Shown: positions 23,406-41,128, counted from the stretch's first letter. The stretch is DNA of 64,000 nt from Pegea sp. RAD2-039 (GCA_034620365.1 JAQGEQ010000084.1:2356001-2420000), one strand, 5' to 3'. Numbers and translations are program-made. Notes: generated from the letters alone by a model not told the origin.

Positions 23406-26400
23406 AACAATCAGCAAAGACTTTTTCGAGCTTGCCATTAAAGTTCATTTGCTCAAAGCATTCAAATACAATTTCAAGATCTTTATCTAAATTTCTCTTT
23501 TGATTATTGTTTGATTTTAAAATCAAGCTTTTACAGTTTCCATTTAAAAATTGGTTTAATTGATGTAATTTCGAACCATTTTTAATGATTCTACAAATAC
23601 ACCGATGTAATTTCGTTATTCATTCTGTGCAAATAAAAAGTATAATAATATTTTTCAAATTGTAACTATTTATTATAACTGAAAAAAAAAACTATTTTCA
23701 GACATTTCAATAACATTTGAAAATACGGTCATAACTTAAAAAGCTTTTCAGAATAAATGATCAATATTAGCGAAAATTCTTAGAGCTGTGCAAACAAATC
23801 CTTAGAAATTGATATAATTTCATAAATCTTGAGTTGCAAACAAATCATTTTTGTACTATCCAAGCAAATTGAACTTGCTTTTTAAGTTAGCTTTTAATAA
23901 GATTTTTGTTCAACTTCAAAAGTTCTATTAATCAGTTTTATAAAGTGGTTATATAAATTATACAGAATATTATTTTGTGGTAAGATTAATTAAAAAAAAG
24001 AAATAGTAATAAAAAAATTGAAATCTTTATATTAAAAATATTTGAAATGTTTTAAGATAAAAGTTAAATGAATAAAAGGTCGCAAATTGTCTCAAGAAAT
24101 TTTGAAAAAGGAAAATTTTTAGAATTGTTTAAATTGTTCTCTAATTTTTAGAATTTAATCAAAATGAATAATCTAGGTGAAAGTTAAAGTCATCAAGAGG
24201 AAGTCACATCGAAATGAAAGATGAAAGAGGTTTTTGCAGACACAATAAAGAATGAAAATCCTTAATGAATAGATTCAAAATGCTATTGTTTTAAAAAGTT
24301 TTTGTTTGTAAACCCTAAAATTATTGCAAATAATTTCGAAAATTCAAAAATAAATAACACTTTTAGAAAAATCTTTAAAACCCTAAATTGATCAACTAAT
24401 TCAAAAGTTCAAGTTTTCAATGAATCAATTTTAGAAATGTCGAAACAAGAACTTCTAGATTTTCTTTTTTTTTGATCTGTCAAAATATTTACTTAATACT
24501 ACTAATAACTCAATCACAATTTCAAAGTTGTTTTCTATTAGTTATTTTAATTTTTCGATCTTATTTACTTTTTATATTTTGAAAATCCATAAAATAACAA
24601 AACAAAAAAATAGATTACAACAAATGATAAATTTATTGTTTAAAAAACAACCAGATTTTTTATCTGACTCCTTGACTCAAACACTCATGATTCCTTTTAA
24701 TTCTTTTCCGGATTCTCATGCTTCTTATTGATTGCTAAAAAGACTTTCGAATAAGATGTTTTTAAGCATTGTGATCCTCATTTGTATTTAAATATATTCA
24801 TAACTTTTTTTTAACAATTTAAATTTATTATAAAAATATTGTTGATTATAAGTTATTATTAAATTGTATTATAAAGCGAACTGAAATATTATTTCTATAG
24901 AAGTTCAGATAAATTCTTAATAATAGAAATTATCAAAACAATTTGTTTATTTTTATAGCGTTTATTGATATTTTTTGTCTTTTTGGATGAATTGACTATT
25001 TAAAAATTTTTAAAGGTATAAACGTCATGATGACGTTTTAGCTCTTCAACCAATCAATTACTCAATTATATGTGTTCAAATAAAAATGACTCAAACTTTT
25101 AGCCAAAAAATAGAAATTAAATGGGGAATTTGCATATTTAGAATTGTCTCTTAACATATTAGGGTCTACCTAAAATAAGATTTCTATTTGAATAATCAAA
25201 TAGTTTAAACAAATTTCACTTCCACTATTTGATTCCATTGATTATTTTTAGACTTGATCTTATTTTAAGTAAGCTATTGAAAATATTTTTAGAAAGTTCT
25301 TAAAAAGTTAAACTTCAATAGAAACACAATATCCATACGTTTATTTGATTTTTTGAAAAGATTTTAGAAAGAAATATTATTTATAAAAATCTAAATACTT
25401 AACAAATTGTACATTTTTTCATTTTAAAAAGTAATAAATTCTTTAATATTTAAATAACTTAATTACTTTGGTATCTTGATAAAAACTATTTTTTAAGGTT
25501 CATTCATAAATTTGTTTACAACTTTTAAGAATCATGTGATATTATCATTCTTAGTTGTTCAATGTTTTGCAAATTGAAAAAAAAGAATTTTATTAAAATT
25601 TTGTTAAATGTTTTTATTGCAATTTCATTATTTAATAGTCAATTTATAAGTGCTGGTTTATTTAATGAATCATTGTCAATAAAATTTTGTTAAAGTAAAA
25701 AGATTTTGAAAACTTTCAATTAAAGTCTTTTATAATAATTAAATCTTTTCTTAAAAAAGAATGGAAAAAACTAGATGTAAACGGATGTCTTAATTGTTTT
25801 TTAACAATTATAAAAAGTTTAGTCAACTACTATAATGTTACAAGCCATATGCCTACGGGCATCGTCTCTACTTGACCGAATTCAGTAATTTATCTTATAA
25901 ATTCCAATTTTAAGTTTTTCATAAAAATCCGTTTTGACATGTTCAATTATTGCAATAAATATTTTTAGTAATTATTCTGATTATCATTAAGATGAAAAAC
26001 TTTAAATTTGTTTTTAGATTTTAACAAGTTGAATGAAACTAAATACGTTGACTTAGAAGTTCTAATAAAATTATTTTCAAATTACTTCTAGCACTTTTAT
26101 GCGATGAGAAAAAGTGAAAAAAATTAACAGCCTTTTTATTAAATCACAGTTTCAAGTAAAACTGGATTCTTTAAACTATTTATATTTATGAAGTTATAAA
26201 CAAATTATCTTAGTCATCAAAAATCTTATTATATCATTTCATTATTTGCATAATAAATTTTTTAAAGTTTATAAATAAAATTTTTATAGATAGTAAAAAA
26301 TTTTATCATTGTTTTAAAATTTTGTTTTGGTTTTAGTAAACAACATTGAAGCTGAATCATTGATGAACCTAAAATTTTTAACCATAAAATACCTTTATCT

Positions 26401-27853
26401 GTAATACACATTCGATAATAGATAAATAGCAAACGTCAAATATATTGGTACTAACTTAGGAATGACAAGTTAATTGGTACCCAAATGTTAAAAGTTTGAT
26501 TTTTATTTTGAACTCACTAAAAGCTTTACATTTTATTATTAATAATCATAAAAATGTTTTCATTTAAAATATCCAAAACCCAACTTTAACATGAAACTTG
26601 TATTAAATCCAAAGAACCTAAAAATAGAGAAAATTGGATTGTTTGCATCAAAACATTATTTTATATTTGAAATAATTTAAATTTTGTAGAAGCTTGTTCT
26701 AGTTTGTGATAGTTTTTGCTTTTGATAAAAAACTATTTTAAGGTAAAAAAATTTACATCAAAACAATAAATTAAAATTAGCGCTAAAGTTTTGAAAAGTG
26801 TTACAAAATCGAAATATTATTTTTCAAAAAGTTTTTATAGTTTATTTTTGACTTAAAAGTTATTAATTTGTAAAAGCCACTCATTAATGATTTCACATAA
26901 TTAGTATAATTTACTGGTTTTTTGTCAAATTACATAACATAACAATTTTCAGTAATTTGACATTTCTAACTTGAAATTATTTTTCATGTTTTTATTCCGT
27001 GTAATGACGTCAGCTGGTGACATCAGAAAGTGCAATCTTTATTAGAATTTTAAATATAGTCATAATTTGAAGTTTAAGTTCCTCAAATTGTTTCTTAAAA
27101 ACTCAAAAATTGTTGAAAACGTTTTCGTAATGATAAGTAGTCGAATTAAAACTTGTATTTTGCTTGTTTTGAGTGATTAACATTTTTTTAATCTTCTGCT
27201 TTCTATAAAACTTTCAAAATCCATTTTTTAAGTTAAATTCGTATTTTGTTGAAACTAATAATTCAAGAATTGTTATCTCTTACCACTGCTAGTTTGATGC
27301 AATCAATTTTACGTAAATTTTTATCGCATTAATGTATTTTGAAATAATATAATTAAATAGAAACCATTTGTCATCTTCAGCTTCTTTTGCTTCAATCTTA
27401 AATGTATTCCAATAGTTCTATTTTTATTGAACTGTATTTAAAGGAAAGTCATTCCTAAGAAATCAACTGATAACTGCAACAGATAGGTGACGGAATTTCA
27501 ATCTTACAATCATTCAAGTGATGTATTTTTAACCTATGAAGATTTGTTAAAATAAATAAATATATTTTTAGATTGATGAGTAGAAGCTAAAACTAAATAT
27601 AGTTCAATAGGCGACATGCATAAATATAATTTCATCTGTAAAATCTCGGCGGCTTCTTTGATAGTAAGATAGAAGTTTATAAAAACATTTGAAGAGTCGC
27701 CACCCCGACTTGATATTATCATTTTGATTCCTATCTTAAAACTTTCACAGATATTTTCATTCTTTCTGCTTTCGATCTTTAAATTTTTCAATAAAATATG
27801 AAAACATGTGTAGTGGGTGGCTAAAAGATCCAATTCTTGAGAGCTGTCAGATC
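23406..27853. other. AT-rich intergenic region downstream of AMPD
   Basis: AMPD 3' UTR with AATAAA at 23632-23637, then about 4 kb of A/T-rich sequence with poly-A/T runs. A TGACGTCA lies at 27005-27012 and a short perfect hairpin (ATGCC-TAC-GGCAT) sits near 25848. No convincing exon or RNA gene was found. A 99-codon minus frame at 27534-27833 has no family resemblance. Confidence 0.5.
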
Positions 27854-28130
27854 GAATAGAGATAACTACAAGCTGAATAGAGATAATTACAAACTGAATA
27901 GAGATAACTACAGACTGAATAGAGATAACTACAAACTGAATAGAGATAACTACAAACTGAATAGAGATAAGTACAAACTGAATAGAGATAACTACAAACT
28001 GAATAGAGATAACTACAAACTGAATAGAGATAAGTACAAACTGAATAGAGATAATTACAAACTGAATGGAGATAATTACAAACTGAATAGAGATAACTAC
28101 AAACTGAATAGAGATAAGTACAAACTGAAT
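27854..28130. repeat. 21-bp minisatellite downstream of MEF2
   Basis: About 13 copies of a 21-bp unit (AATAGAGATAACTACAAACTG) with few variants (AACTAC/AATTAC/AAGTAC). Because 21 is a multiple of three, long open frames appear on both strands (repeats of RDNYKLN or CNYLYSV). Neither has a start context, splice partner or family match, so I read it as non-coding. Confidence 0.93.
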
Positions 28131-28909
28131 GACAACAAAAGTTTTTCAATCCAGAGTTTATTTGTTTGATTTGAATGACAGAAATGAGAAGCAACTATCA
28201 AATGGTGATTTAAGCTGTTTCAAACTTTCCTAGTCTGAATAAAATAAAACTGTGTAAAGAATGATGAAAATAGAAGAAGAAACAGGTTAACGCGAGACAC
28301 ATTTTGACCGCTAGCGAGTTATGGTGATACCACGTGGTGGCGATCGAACTTTTTACAAACCGTTTCATCAACACATCGAATCATGTAATTACAAGAACAA
28401 CAAAAAGCGAGAAGCAACAACGACAACAACAAGTGATTGGGTTGTAGCGGAGATAAAAACAAGAATTTTATTTGATATAAAATTTGATTATTTCGAATTA
28501 TTTACAAGAGATTAAAAAGAAACGAGAAGTTAAAGAGGTTTTCAACCGCCCGTCTGTCCAGCTAGTCACGATGGAATAGAAATGGTTTTTCGCAGAAGAC
28601 GCGCGCCCGATTCATTGATTATAGTCGAAAAGCAAACACAACGACCAAAAAAGGGAGTAGCGGGTAAGGGCAGGGCACGATTGAAAGGATACGACCACTG
28701 GGCCGCGGTCACATTATCTAAACTTAGGTCAAAGGTTGAAGCCCAGTTTTGAGCAAAACATATACAAAATTCTTCAAATTCATTGACTTCATCTCGTCTA
28801 TCGTCAGCGCGTTCCCATGACGACCACAGCTCGCGGCTTCAGATGACAGCGATGAAGCGCCCGAAGCCAGTGACGACCGTCGACGGCCACTCATCACGCC
28901 ATGACATCA
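28131..28909 (-). other. Probable MEF2 3' untranslated region
   Basis: Sequence after the MEF2 stop on the minus strand. From about 28300 to 28900 it is clearly more GC-rich than the flanking desert, which suits a transcribed 3' UTR. TTTATT (AATAAA on the minus strand) occurs near 28158. Small plus-strand open frames here overlap the UTR and look accidental. Confidence 0.5.
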
Positions 28910-31994
<3,085 letters not shown>

Positions 31995-34529
31995 ACTTGA
32001 TTAAAATAAACACTAGCTTAAGTTTTTAAAGCTACTAAAATTTTACTTTTCTGAAAAAATATTTAGTTTAATGTATAAATTGAATGTTTCTTCATTTTAG
32101 TATAAACTACACAATACTTCTATTGATGCAGGCTAAAACAATTTACTCTTCGGCAGTTTAGCAGGAAACCAAACAGAAAATGACAAAAACAAGAAACTAG
32201 AGAAAAATAGTAAGTAAAGTAGGTAGCTAATATCAGTTATATACAAATAAAATACTTTTATATTTCATACTTGTCATTAGCGACAACAGCAAATTAAAAT
32301 TAGCTCAACATCAAAATCATTTGAAGCTTTTTTAACTTGGGTCACGCATGAATGAAACAGAAGGGAAAATTCAGTAGAAGTAAAATGTCAGTCAGGTAAA
32401 CTAGCCAAGAAATATCAGAAAATGAATTCAAAATATTGATATAAAATTAGAATCTTATACTATATAGCAAAACTTTCTACTGTAAAAATAACTTGAGAGT
32501 AAATAAAAAAAGATATAAAAGGTATGACGGCCATTTTGAAGTTAGGTGAAGTTAATTAAAGCGCCACACGTGTAAATGATAAGACCAGAATACATTTGAT
32601 CAAAATAAATTTATTCGACATTTAAATAAATATATTTTAAATGATTTTAACAACATCGGTTTGACAGCATGTTAACATACGAACTGTAATTACAGACTTA
32701 TTTAGTAGATTTTGATTCAACTAAAAGCTAACTCAGTAAAAAAAGTTTGTGATATTGTTCATATTATCAGAATCAGTTTTGTAATGATAGCTGAATTATA
32801 GCTTCAAGCTAAATTCAATCTTGCTATCTTACTTAAGTGTAAATGAGAATACAAATGTAGTTATTATATATTAAGCTTCATATTATTTACTAAATACAAC
32901 TTGGCATACTAAAATCTTACAAAGTGTTTATTTACAAAAATAATTTTTAGGTGTTAGATCTTTATATATATAGATGCCTATAGTGTTGCCACAAACAATA
33001 ACTAAAAAAACAATGTGTCAATTTTAAAATATTTCTAATAACATTTCATAAAAACATTTAGAATTCAATGTACAATATTTTACTAAAAATAGTTTTTATT
33101 GATAAAAAGATTTATTTTATTTAGATACAAAGGTAAACTTATAAAAACTTGTCATGACAGTATGAATAAACTGCTGTAGAATGGTTGCAGTAGAGGTAGA
33201 AAAATATACTTTATAAAAATGTTTGCTTTTGAATAATATTCAAATATATTTATTTGAATTGAACAACCAAGTTTATTGTCATCATAAATGAAAATTAAAA
33301 TAATAAAAGCTAAAAAAGAATTAAATTGAAATAAGTTAAAAAAATTAAGGTAATTAGTTGAGAAACTAATAATTTCTAACAATAAATGTTATTTTATTTT
33401 AAAATATAAAAAATTTATCAATTAAAATAGAGATAAAGAATAAATTAGGAAAAGAAAGTTACATTATAACATGAAGTAAAATTCTTGTTAATACAATTAA
33501 ATTCAATAATTGTAGAAATAAATCTAAAAAATATTTTTATGAATAATTGAAGTAAATATCTAAAAATTAAATCAATATCCATAAAATATTTTATAAAAAT
33601 TCTTATAAAATATATTTATAGAAAAAAATAAAAAAAGTATAATGAAAAACATTATAAAAATCTATTTTCAAAATCACTAAATTTCATTGACTGTTTTTTA
33701 TAATTATATCTAAGGGGAATGTGGCAATAATATCTAATAATTAAGTAATAATTACATAAAAATATTTGAGTTTTGCAAAAATAACAACTTTATAGGAAAG
33801 GCATCAACATTATTTAAACAACAACTAACTTATTTTAAAAGCAAAATACAAAACATATACTAAAAAACATATTTTGATTTTTTTAAGTAAAATCTATAAT
33901 AGTCAAAATTAAAAATTAGTTATAAATAATATAAAGATATTTTACCTTAGTAATTTAAATAATCCTTAAAAATCGAATGACTAATCATAGTTATGAATTG
34001 TATGCAAGATGTATTTTAAACTATTATAATAAACATTTTAGATAAAAATAAGAAAATTTGAGTCAAAAATATAATCATATCTTTCTATAAATAATCTAAA
34101 TTAAACAAGAAAACACATTTTTATGAATGTGAGTCAAAACTAATAATCTAAAACACTTTAATGATAAATTACCTGACTATACCATTAAAAATTAATATTT
34201 AATTACAATCAACGTATTTTTTTCAATATTTATATTTATTTATAAGAAGTGGCCATGAATTAAACAAAACCTGTAAACTGTTTAATCAAGTAATACTAAA
34301 CAAAATTACCAAAAGTTATTTTAAAATTTTCAAAAATTTTATTACTAAAAGTAAAAACTTTTTTAGAATTGAATGTCGTTTGATAAAAATAGAAAAAAAT
34401 GTTAAATTTAAAAAAATTCAAAAATACGAAAAAACATAAATAGTATACAACTAATAAAAGATAAAATTTAAACTAAAGTTTGTTTAAACATAATATACAA
34501 AAGTTTAACAAGTTACAAACTTTAATTAA

Positions 34530-34697
34530 ACTTATCCTTACATCTGCCATCTGAAGAAGAGAAGCCAAAAAGTTGAAGCATTTGAAGCTAACAAGCAAAT
34601 AGATGTGACAATGATGATGGCGAACGAGAAATTGCAATCTAAATATGAACACCAGTTGTATGGAGATCACAAGCGCTACCTAGCGGATAATTTATAA
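34530..34697 (+). pseudogene. Orphan coding-like fragment, 55 codons
   Basis: A short open stretch, from a stop at 34527-34529 to a stop at 34695-34697, translates to charged, coding-like sequence (TYPYICHLKKRSQKVEAFEA, then DVTMMMANEKLQSKYEH and GDHKRYLADNL). Its base composition is much less AT-rich than the 2 kb on each side. No family recognised. It could be an exon of an unfound gene or a relic of an insertion. An acceptor-like CTGAAG lies at its start, but no donor is evident. Confidence 0.3.
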
Positions 34698-37600
34698 ATG
34701 TAATGATGGTGTATTTTTAATTCAACGGTAGTATATGAAAATCAGTGTTTATTTGCAAAAAGATCAAACTATTCAAAGTAGTAAGCAAATAACTGTATCA
34801 TAAACTGGTTACATAGTTAACATGAGTTACAAATTTATTATAGATTTAAGTTATCTCAAAAGGATAGTAAGATTTAGCTAAGGATTTCAAATTTTAAAAT
34901 CCCACCCACAAAAATAAATGAGCTGGTTACATTTGAATGTTTTAATTTCAAGGATTTCAAGCTGAATTGTTTATTTATAAAACTTTAAGAACGAAAAAAT
35001 AGTGACAAATTCAAACAAAGCGATTTAAAGGCCTCTTTTCAACTAAAATGGTCACCAAAAACATTTGCAAGCTCTAACTAACTTAAACTTTTTAGAAACA
35101 AATCTATTCACACCTCGAATTTTAAGTTATCCAATAGATTTAGGAATGACAAAGTATCTTTTTTTAACTAATGATAAAATTGATAAAACTTAAAACTATA
35201 TAAAAATCTAATATCTAATATGTTAACATAATGTTTTTAAAACGAAATATTTACAAAAATAAAAATCTTTATAAATTGATATCTATCTTTGATTTTTTTA
35301 CATTACCTTTTTAAATCATACAAGTGACAACAATTGTTTTAGATCCACTACCAAACTTGACTGCAAAAAGATTAAGTTTAAAGGTATCTTAATTTTTGGT
35401 AAAGCTGATAGCTAACAAATATAAAAACTGCACTCCCGAACAACACCTTAAAATAGATCCAAATTGAAACAATTACAGACCAAATAAAAATGAATAAATT
35501 TAGTTGTTTCAAGGAGCAAAAATAAAATTTGAAGCAAAAATAAATCTGCTGACTTTATAGATCAATTATAGGATACTAAAAATCAATTAGTTTATTTGTA
35601 AAGAAACTTATATCCAATTAAATATTTTCTAAAGTATTAGAAACATATCATCAAAAATTTAATAAATGAATATCTGATTAGTCTACATAAAGATACTTTT
35701 TATACTTGTGTTGTTCGAAATGTTTACTGTTTGATAACAATTTAATTAACTATCAATTACTGATGTGCTTAATATATAGAATTTTAATCATTTATTAGTT
35801 TCTAATACGTTTAGTTATTCATTTATGGCTTATATTTACTAAAAGTAATAATATTATCTAGATTGTAATTTAATAAAGATGAAGTTTTTAATTTATTATA
35901 TTTAATGAATTTCATTTTTAGTAAATTCGTTTTAAATGTTGTATACATCACCAAAAACAAACTTTGTATACCTTTTAGTATTTTATCTTTCAATAATATT
36001 TCTGTAACATTGTATAAAACTATGTATAAAGACTAAGTTGCTGTTTTACAAAACCTAAAAGTAAAAGGTAGAATAAATTGGCGAAGGTACAATGATGACT
36101 TCACTGCGTTATTTGACTATAAAGTAAAACATAAAACTTTTTCAATAAACTAAAATAAAATTATGCTAAACCAGCTACACTACTTTACAACAAAAAGTAT
36201 TTAAAACAATTAATACAAAATTTTAAACATAAATTGCAGCTTTTTATTTAAAGTAAAGCTAACTTAACTTATAAGAAAACGTTAAAAAAGTTTGTATAAG
36301 CAGAAAGAAATGTATAACCACTGAATTTGGAAATGCTTTCAAGGAGAATTAATAACACTCTTTTTTTTAATTTAAGAAAACAGCAATTTAAAAGCTAGCT
36401 ATAAAGTCTTGATCATAATTTATTTATTTATCGAAATTGTAACTCAGTATTAGGTAACATTGTTCATTTACAAGCTTTTCAAAATTGAAGATGAAAAGTT
36501 TAAGGTGGAAAAATTATAAAATTAATTAATCGAAAATAGAGTTTAATGGCAATCTATTAAAAATTGTTGAATGGAGACATGAAAATTAAACAAAGATACA
36601 AATCACTCACTATTACAAAACGATTTTTCCTTTATCGTTGTTTCATAATTGTAAAATTTCATATAAAAAACCGTTTTGTAACCTTTTATTACTAGAAATA
36701 TTGTATTTAATTTTTGATGTAACACTAAAGAATATGGAAATATATTTTCACCGTAAATAAGAAACAAGTAGCTGGAAAAATGGGTTTGAAATTTACTTAT
36801 TCTAATTCTCTAGTTAGTTTAGCAAGGCAGAAACAATGATTACTATCCTATTGTTTTTATCAGAATTTCTGCTGATTGATTAACTTTGTAATGTACTACA
36901 TACTGTACGCATTAGGCTTTACCAATATAAATATTTCAAACTTAAACTGATTAAAACATAACTGCTTTTGCTTAACTAAAGAAAATTTAGAGTTATCTAT
37001 TGGGACTATTTGAACATTTAATTATTGATTAACATGCTTATAAATGCAGTATAAAAAAGGTTATCAAGAAAAGAAGATTTTAAAGCTGAAAAAATAAAGC
37101 TGTGAGCTACAGAAATACACCAACACTAACTGTTATTTGAAGATAGGATGATATTTTTTTGTATTTCCGATTTAGTTAAGAATCGGGCATCAACTTGAAG
37201 ATTATGTATTTTATAATCATATAGTGTTTCAAAGTTTTGAAACTTGAACTGGTAAAATCGAGCTCTGTAATTTAACACAATATCCTGTATAATTATTTTT
37301 AGTACTAAGCAATAAAATGATTCTTCTAAACTATTGATTTACTATTGGTTGATTTTAACAAAAAAATAATTAATAGATTTAAATCTTTTATCGTAAAATC
37401 AAATTAAACTTAGCTAAATGGTTTTTCATTCGGTTATACAAAGAATCAACGCGCTTAAGTATACAAATTTATATATTTTATAGTATAGCTATTTGAAGTA
37501 AACTTAGACTTGCGTTAAAATAAATATGTTTCAAAAAATTATTATTGAAATAAAAAGAGCAACAAAGTTATTGTAATATAACTTAAAAAACTACTAATAT

Positions 37601-37796
37601 TACTTAAAACTTTAGTCAAATATTTGAAACAGTAATTGCGTTTGATGGTTTCCAGTTTAGTTATTTTGAGAAGAGTTAACATTTTGTGTCATTCCTTTAA
37701 GAGTGACATGATTTTTGCTTAAAGTCAAACTTTCATTAAATAGTATTTGCATTCGAATTATATATAAAATATATTATTATATATAATATTATTTGT

Positions 37797-37876
37797 GAGA
37801 ATGTGTGTTAGCAAGAGATACTCTTTTCAGGCACCATCTTCGGATTTATTGTAATAAATAAATAAATAAATAAACT
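37797..37876 (+). mobile_element. Isolated LINE 3' end
   Basis: The sequence GAGAATGTGTGTTAGCAAGAG, followed by TACTCTTTTCAGGCACC and an (AATA)n tail, is nearly the same as the last 70 bases of the LINE at 57370-61109 (61038-61109). It is a severely 5'-truncated copy, the usual product of target-primed reverse transcription. Confidence 0.8.
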
Positions 37877-39659
37877 AATAATAGAAAATTTTTCCTCAAT
37901 TATAGTAAATTTTATATAAATAAAAATCGGTATTCATTTATAATGTAATAAATAAATAAATATAGATAAAATGTAAACAATAAAATATAAGAAATTTTTA
38001 TAATATATATCTTTGCTTTACATGAAGTTAGTAAAGTAAAAGAATAAATGTTAAAGTAGTTTTTATTACAAGTTTTGTTTTGAATAATATTATAACTCTG
38101 TCAACAAGTTTTGTAAATCTTTCTAACTATTTTATAATAAGAGTATGAAAATATTTTTTATTTATTTTGTAGGCTGTTATATTAGGAGCTAAAACTTAGT
38201 AAAACTTTCAGTAAGCGTTTTCAACGATAATTAAAGAAATCAATATAAAATTACAAGGTGTCAAAATTTTACAGGTTACATACTATGTTTAATTACTTAA
38301 AATATTTTAAGGTTATTAACGGAACCAATAGATTTTACAGTTTCAGAAAAATAAGTTTAAATTTTAAAATTTGACAAAACAAAAAGAAAAACTTCTTGAC
38401 AAATGTAGATAGTTTATCAATTTATGTAAGAATGACCTTAAATGTTTTATGAATTTAACTTACTCAACTAATTGGCAAGATAAACATCGATTTACCCAGA
38501 TAATAGTATTTTAATCGTTATAAAATTCTTTCTCAAACAAAAAATAATTTTGTTTATTATAATGCATTCAATAAATTAATCAAAAACTTAATATCTAAAT
38601 ACTTAGCAAATCGTCTAACATAAAATTATAGTGTCTATTCTAGTATTCTATTCCTCAAAGTCAACATAAAATAAAACTGATGTTATTAAAAAGCTAGTTT
38701 TTCTAAAAAAACAGTTTTTTGTTTTACGGTGTCATTATAAATTGTTTCAAATTAAATTATTGATTTATGTGACTTAAATTTTTTTAGAGATATGTATAAA
38801 GCTTTTGAACAATCCTTAGATTAAGAAAATAACTTTAAAGTATATTGATTAAGTCATATGTTGAATCATGTATGCAGTAAAAGTAATATACTAAAATCAA
38901 AATTAAATCTCAAACCTTTATAGTTTATTCAATCAAAATCCTTATAGAAAAGAAAATACTTTATATAAGAGTTAATTCAATGAATTAGTTACACATGAGT
39001 AGTTTCAGAGTTTATTTGATCTACTTTTTAAATTACGAATAGCTTTAGCAAAAACTTTTGACAAGTTAAAAAGATGATGTTGATAACTGGTAATAAACTA
39101 ATTGATTGGACTACTCTTGTGAGATTATTGAACTTACTGCATAAGCTAAAGCTGTTGTTGTTAGAAGCAGTGAAATGACCTTGGTAATCTATTTAGCTGG
39201 GCTTTTGGATATCTGAAAAATTTAAGCAGTACAATAACAAAGCACTTTAATGAATATTTTCAAATGTTGTAAATATAAAAAAACAATTTTAAATCTATAT
39301 TTTTAAACTGTTTAAAATGATAGTCAATTTGATTTAATAACATTAAAGAAGCCTGTGATTACGTCATAAGATGTTTAGCTGTAGCTTCTGAGCTGGAATA
39401 AACCCAACACTAGTTACAACATTAGAAAACATTTGGTACATAAAGAAACACTACAAGTTATAAAATGAGTTAAAGTACTAAAAACTACAAAAGAAATACT
39501 TCCTTTTTAGTATTCCCATAAAAAGTCAGTTTGTTTTTATAAAACAAAAGAATTAGAAAACAAGTTGTATAAAGCTTATAATTTGCTAATAACTCACTCG
39601 ACAAAAGTGATAAACTACTAAACGATTTTAGAACATCTTAATCAAATTGTAAAGAACAA

Positions 39660-40020
39660 AACTCACTCCGAAAAAGCATCATTTCCATACTTAAAGAAGA
39701 CACTTTGAAACGTCCTTCAATGTGCAATGGGAAAGATAATGAAAACTTATCAAGACTTCGCGAATAAGAGAAAGTAAATGAGATGTCGGCGATGAGAAGA
39801 AGCTTCTTTCTTTTTCATTTTGCTAATCTGTGCGTTTGCCTTTGCAGCACACACACTTGGCCTATCAAGCCAATGGTTTTTGTCAAGCAATAAACGCCAC
39901 ACACACGAAAATTCATCAGAAACATTGACGTCATACACATAGTGTCATGACAACAGCAATGTCCGCCTAAATGACAGCTGCTGCTTCTACTGCTGTTGTT
40001 GCCACAAACTAATGATACAA
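39660..40020 (-). promoter_or_regulatory. Candidate MEF2 promoter or 5' non-coding exon
   Basis: A roughly 350-bp block of balanced composition in the desert. Read on the minus strand it has CAG/CAA triplet-rich sequence (near 39960-40010), a TGACGTCA at 39926-39933 and a donor-like CGGAGTGAGT near 39664. Composition, orientation and donor would suit a 5' UTR exon of MEF2 about 8 kb upstream of its coding start. This is inference only. Confidence 0.35.
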
Positions 40021-41128
40021 CTTCAAATTTCTTTTTTTCAAATTTTCAAGCTTAAACTTGAGTTGCATCACGTGACATTTTCTTGCCATTTTATCTAAAA
40101 AATATAATTTATATTTTCAAAAGTATCTCATCAGAACGTTTGACATAAATTCAAAGGTTTTATCTTTCAGTTTCTGTATTTTTAATGAGTATTTTTTTCA
40201 TTATATTTTACCAAGAATAGTTTATTTTTTCGACTTTAGATGTACATTTTTGATGTTAATTTATTACTTATTTAGTAAACCAATCTATGATTTAACTACA
40301 AATAACTGTTTTTTTAAGACATCATTTTCAAAGCTAACTGGAGTAAAAATGGTGCATAGATTAAAAGACTAATTAAAGATGTTTGAGATCAAAGTATGAT
40401 TTAACTACAAAAATATCACTTTGAACATAGTTTTTCAAAAAACTCTTTTTTTATTTATTGTTTAAATCTTTTATAGTAGCAAATTTAGTTTTACAATCAA
40501 ACTTTCATTTTTATGAATGAAAGTCTTTTTAAAAGTTAAGATTTTAGATTGTTTATATTTTCTTACAATTTATCACAATATTTGTTAAAGCTGTAAAAGG
40601 TACATTTGTTGAGAGTATCTTCTGTAGATAGATCATAATTAATTATTTTTTCAGCCAAGCTATTGATTCTTTATATCGCCAATTTTTAATTCTCTTTTTG
40701 CAGCAATCAAAAACAAAATATAAATTTTATTTTCTATAAATTTATATGTTTTTACCAAAAACTATTAGATCTTGTAAACTGATTCATATAAAAATTACTG
40801 ATAAAAACAATTTCTGAAAAATAAATTCTACATAAACAAAATTAAATTAAAACATTTTTATTCGGTAGTTGACATTATTTCTAAAATAATCTCAATTACA
40901 ATTTTCTCTTCAGTGATAATTCACAAATTTCTACTTGTCTAGTTGCCTATATTTTCAATGATGACGTCACATGCTTCGAATCGCGTGAGGTTACAATTTT
41001 AAGACCACAAATAAGAAATAGAGATTTGAACAATTTGTCTTACTGCTTAAAACTTAAGAAAATAATTAGAAAAATGTATATAAATGATGTGTATGTGATG
41101 AGGGACTTTTTATAATCAACAGATTAGA

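Larger units (their letters stand above)
31995..41128. other. 9-kb gene desert upstream of MEF2
   Basis: Extremely AT-rich and without any gene I can support. It contains three items listed separately: a coding-like 55-codon patch (34530-34697), a LINE 3' tail (37797-37876) and a less AT-rich block at 39660-40020. It is downstream of the hexosaminidase gene and upstream of MEF2, so it is the natural place for MEF2 5' exons and enhancers. Confidence 0.55.

Noticed and set aside
25848-25862. Small perfect hairpin ATGCC-TAC-GGCAT, considered as part of a tRNA or other RNA
   Set aside because: No cloverleaf, no B-box-like GGTTCGA sequence nearby, and the stem is only five pairs.
27837-28194. Long open frames on both strands with heptad-like RDNYKLN or CNYLYSV repeats
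   Set aside because: They come from a 21-bp tandem repeat, which is automatically open if one unit has no stop. No splice partner, start context or family match.
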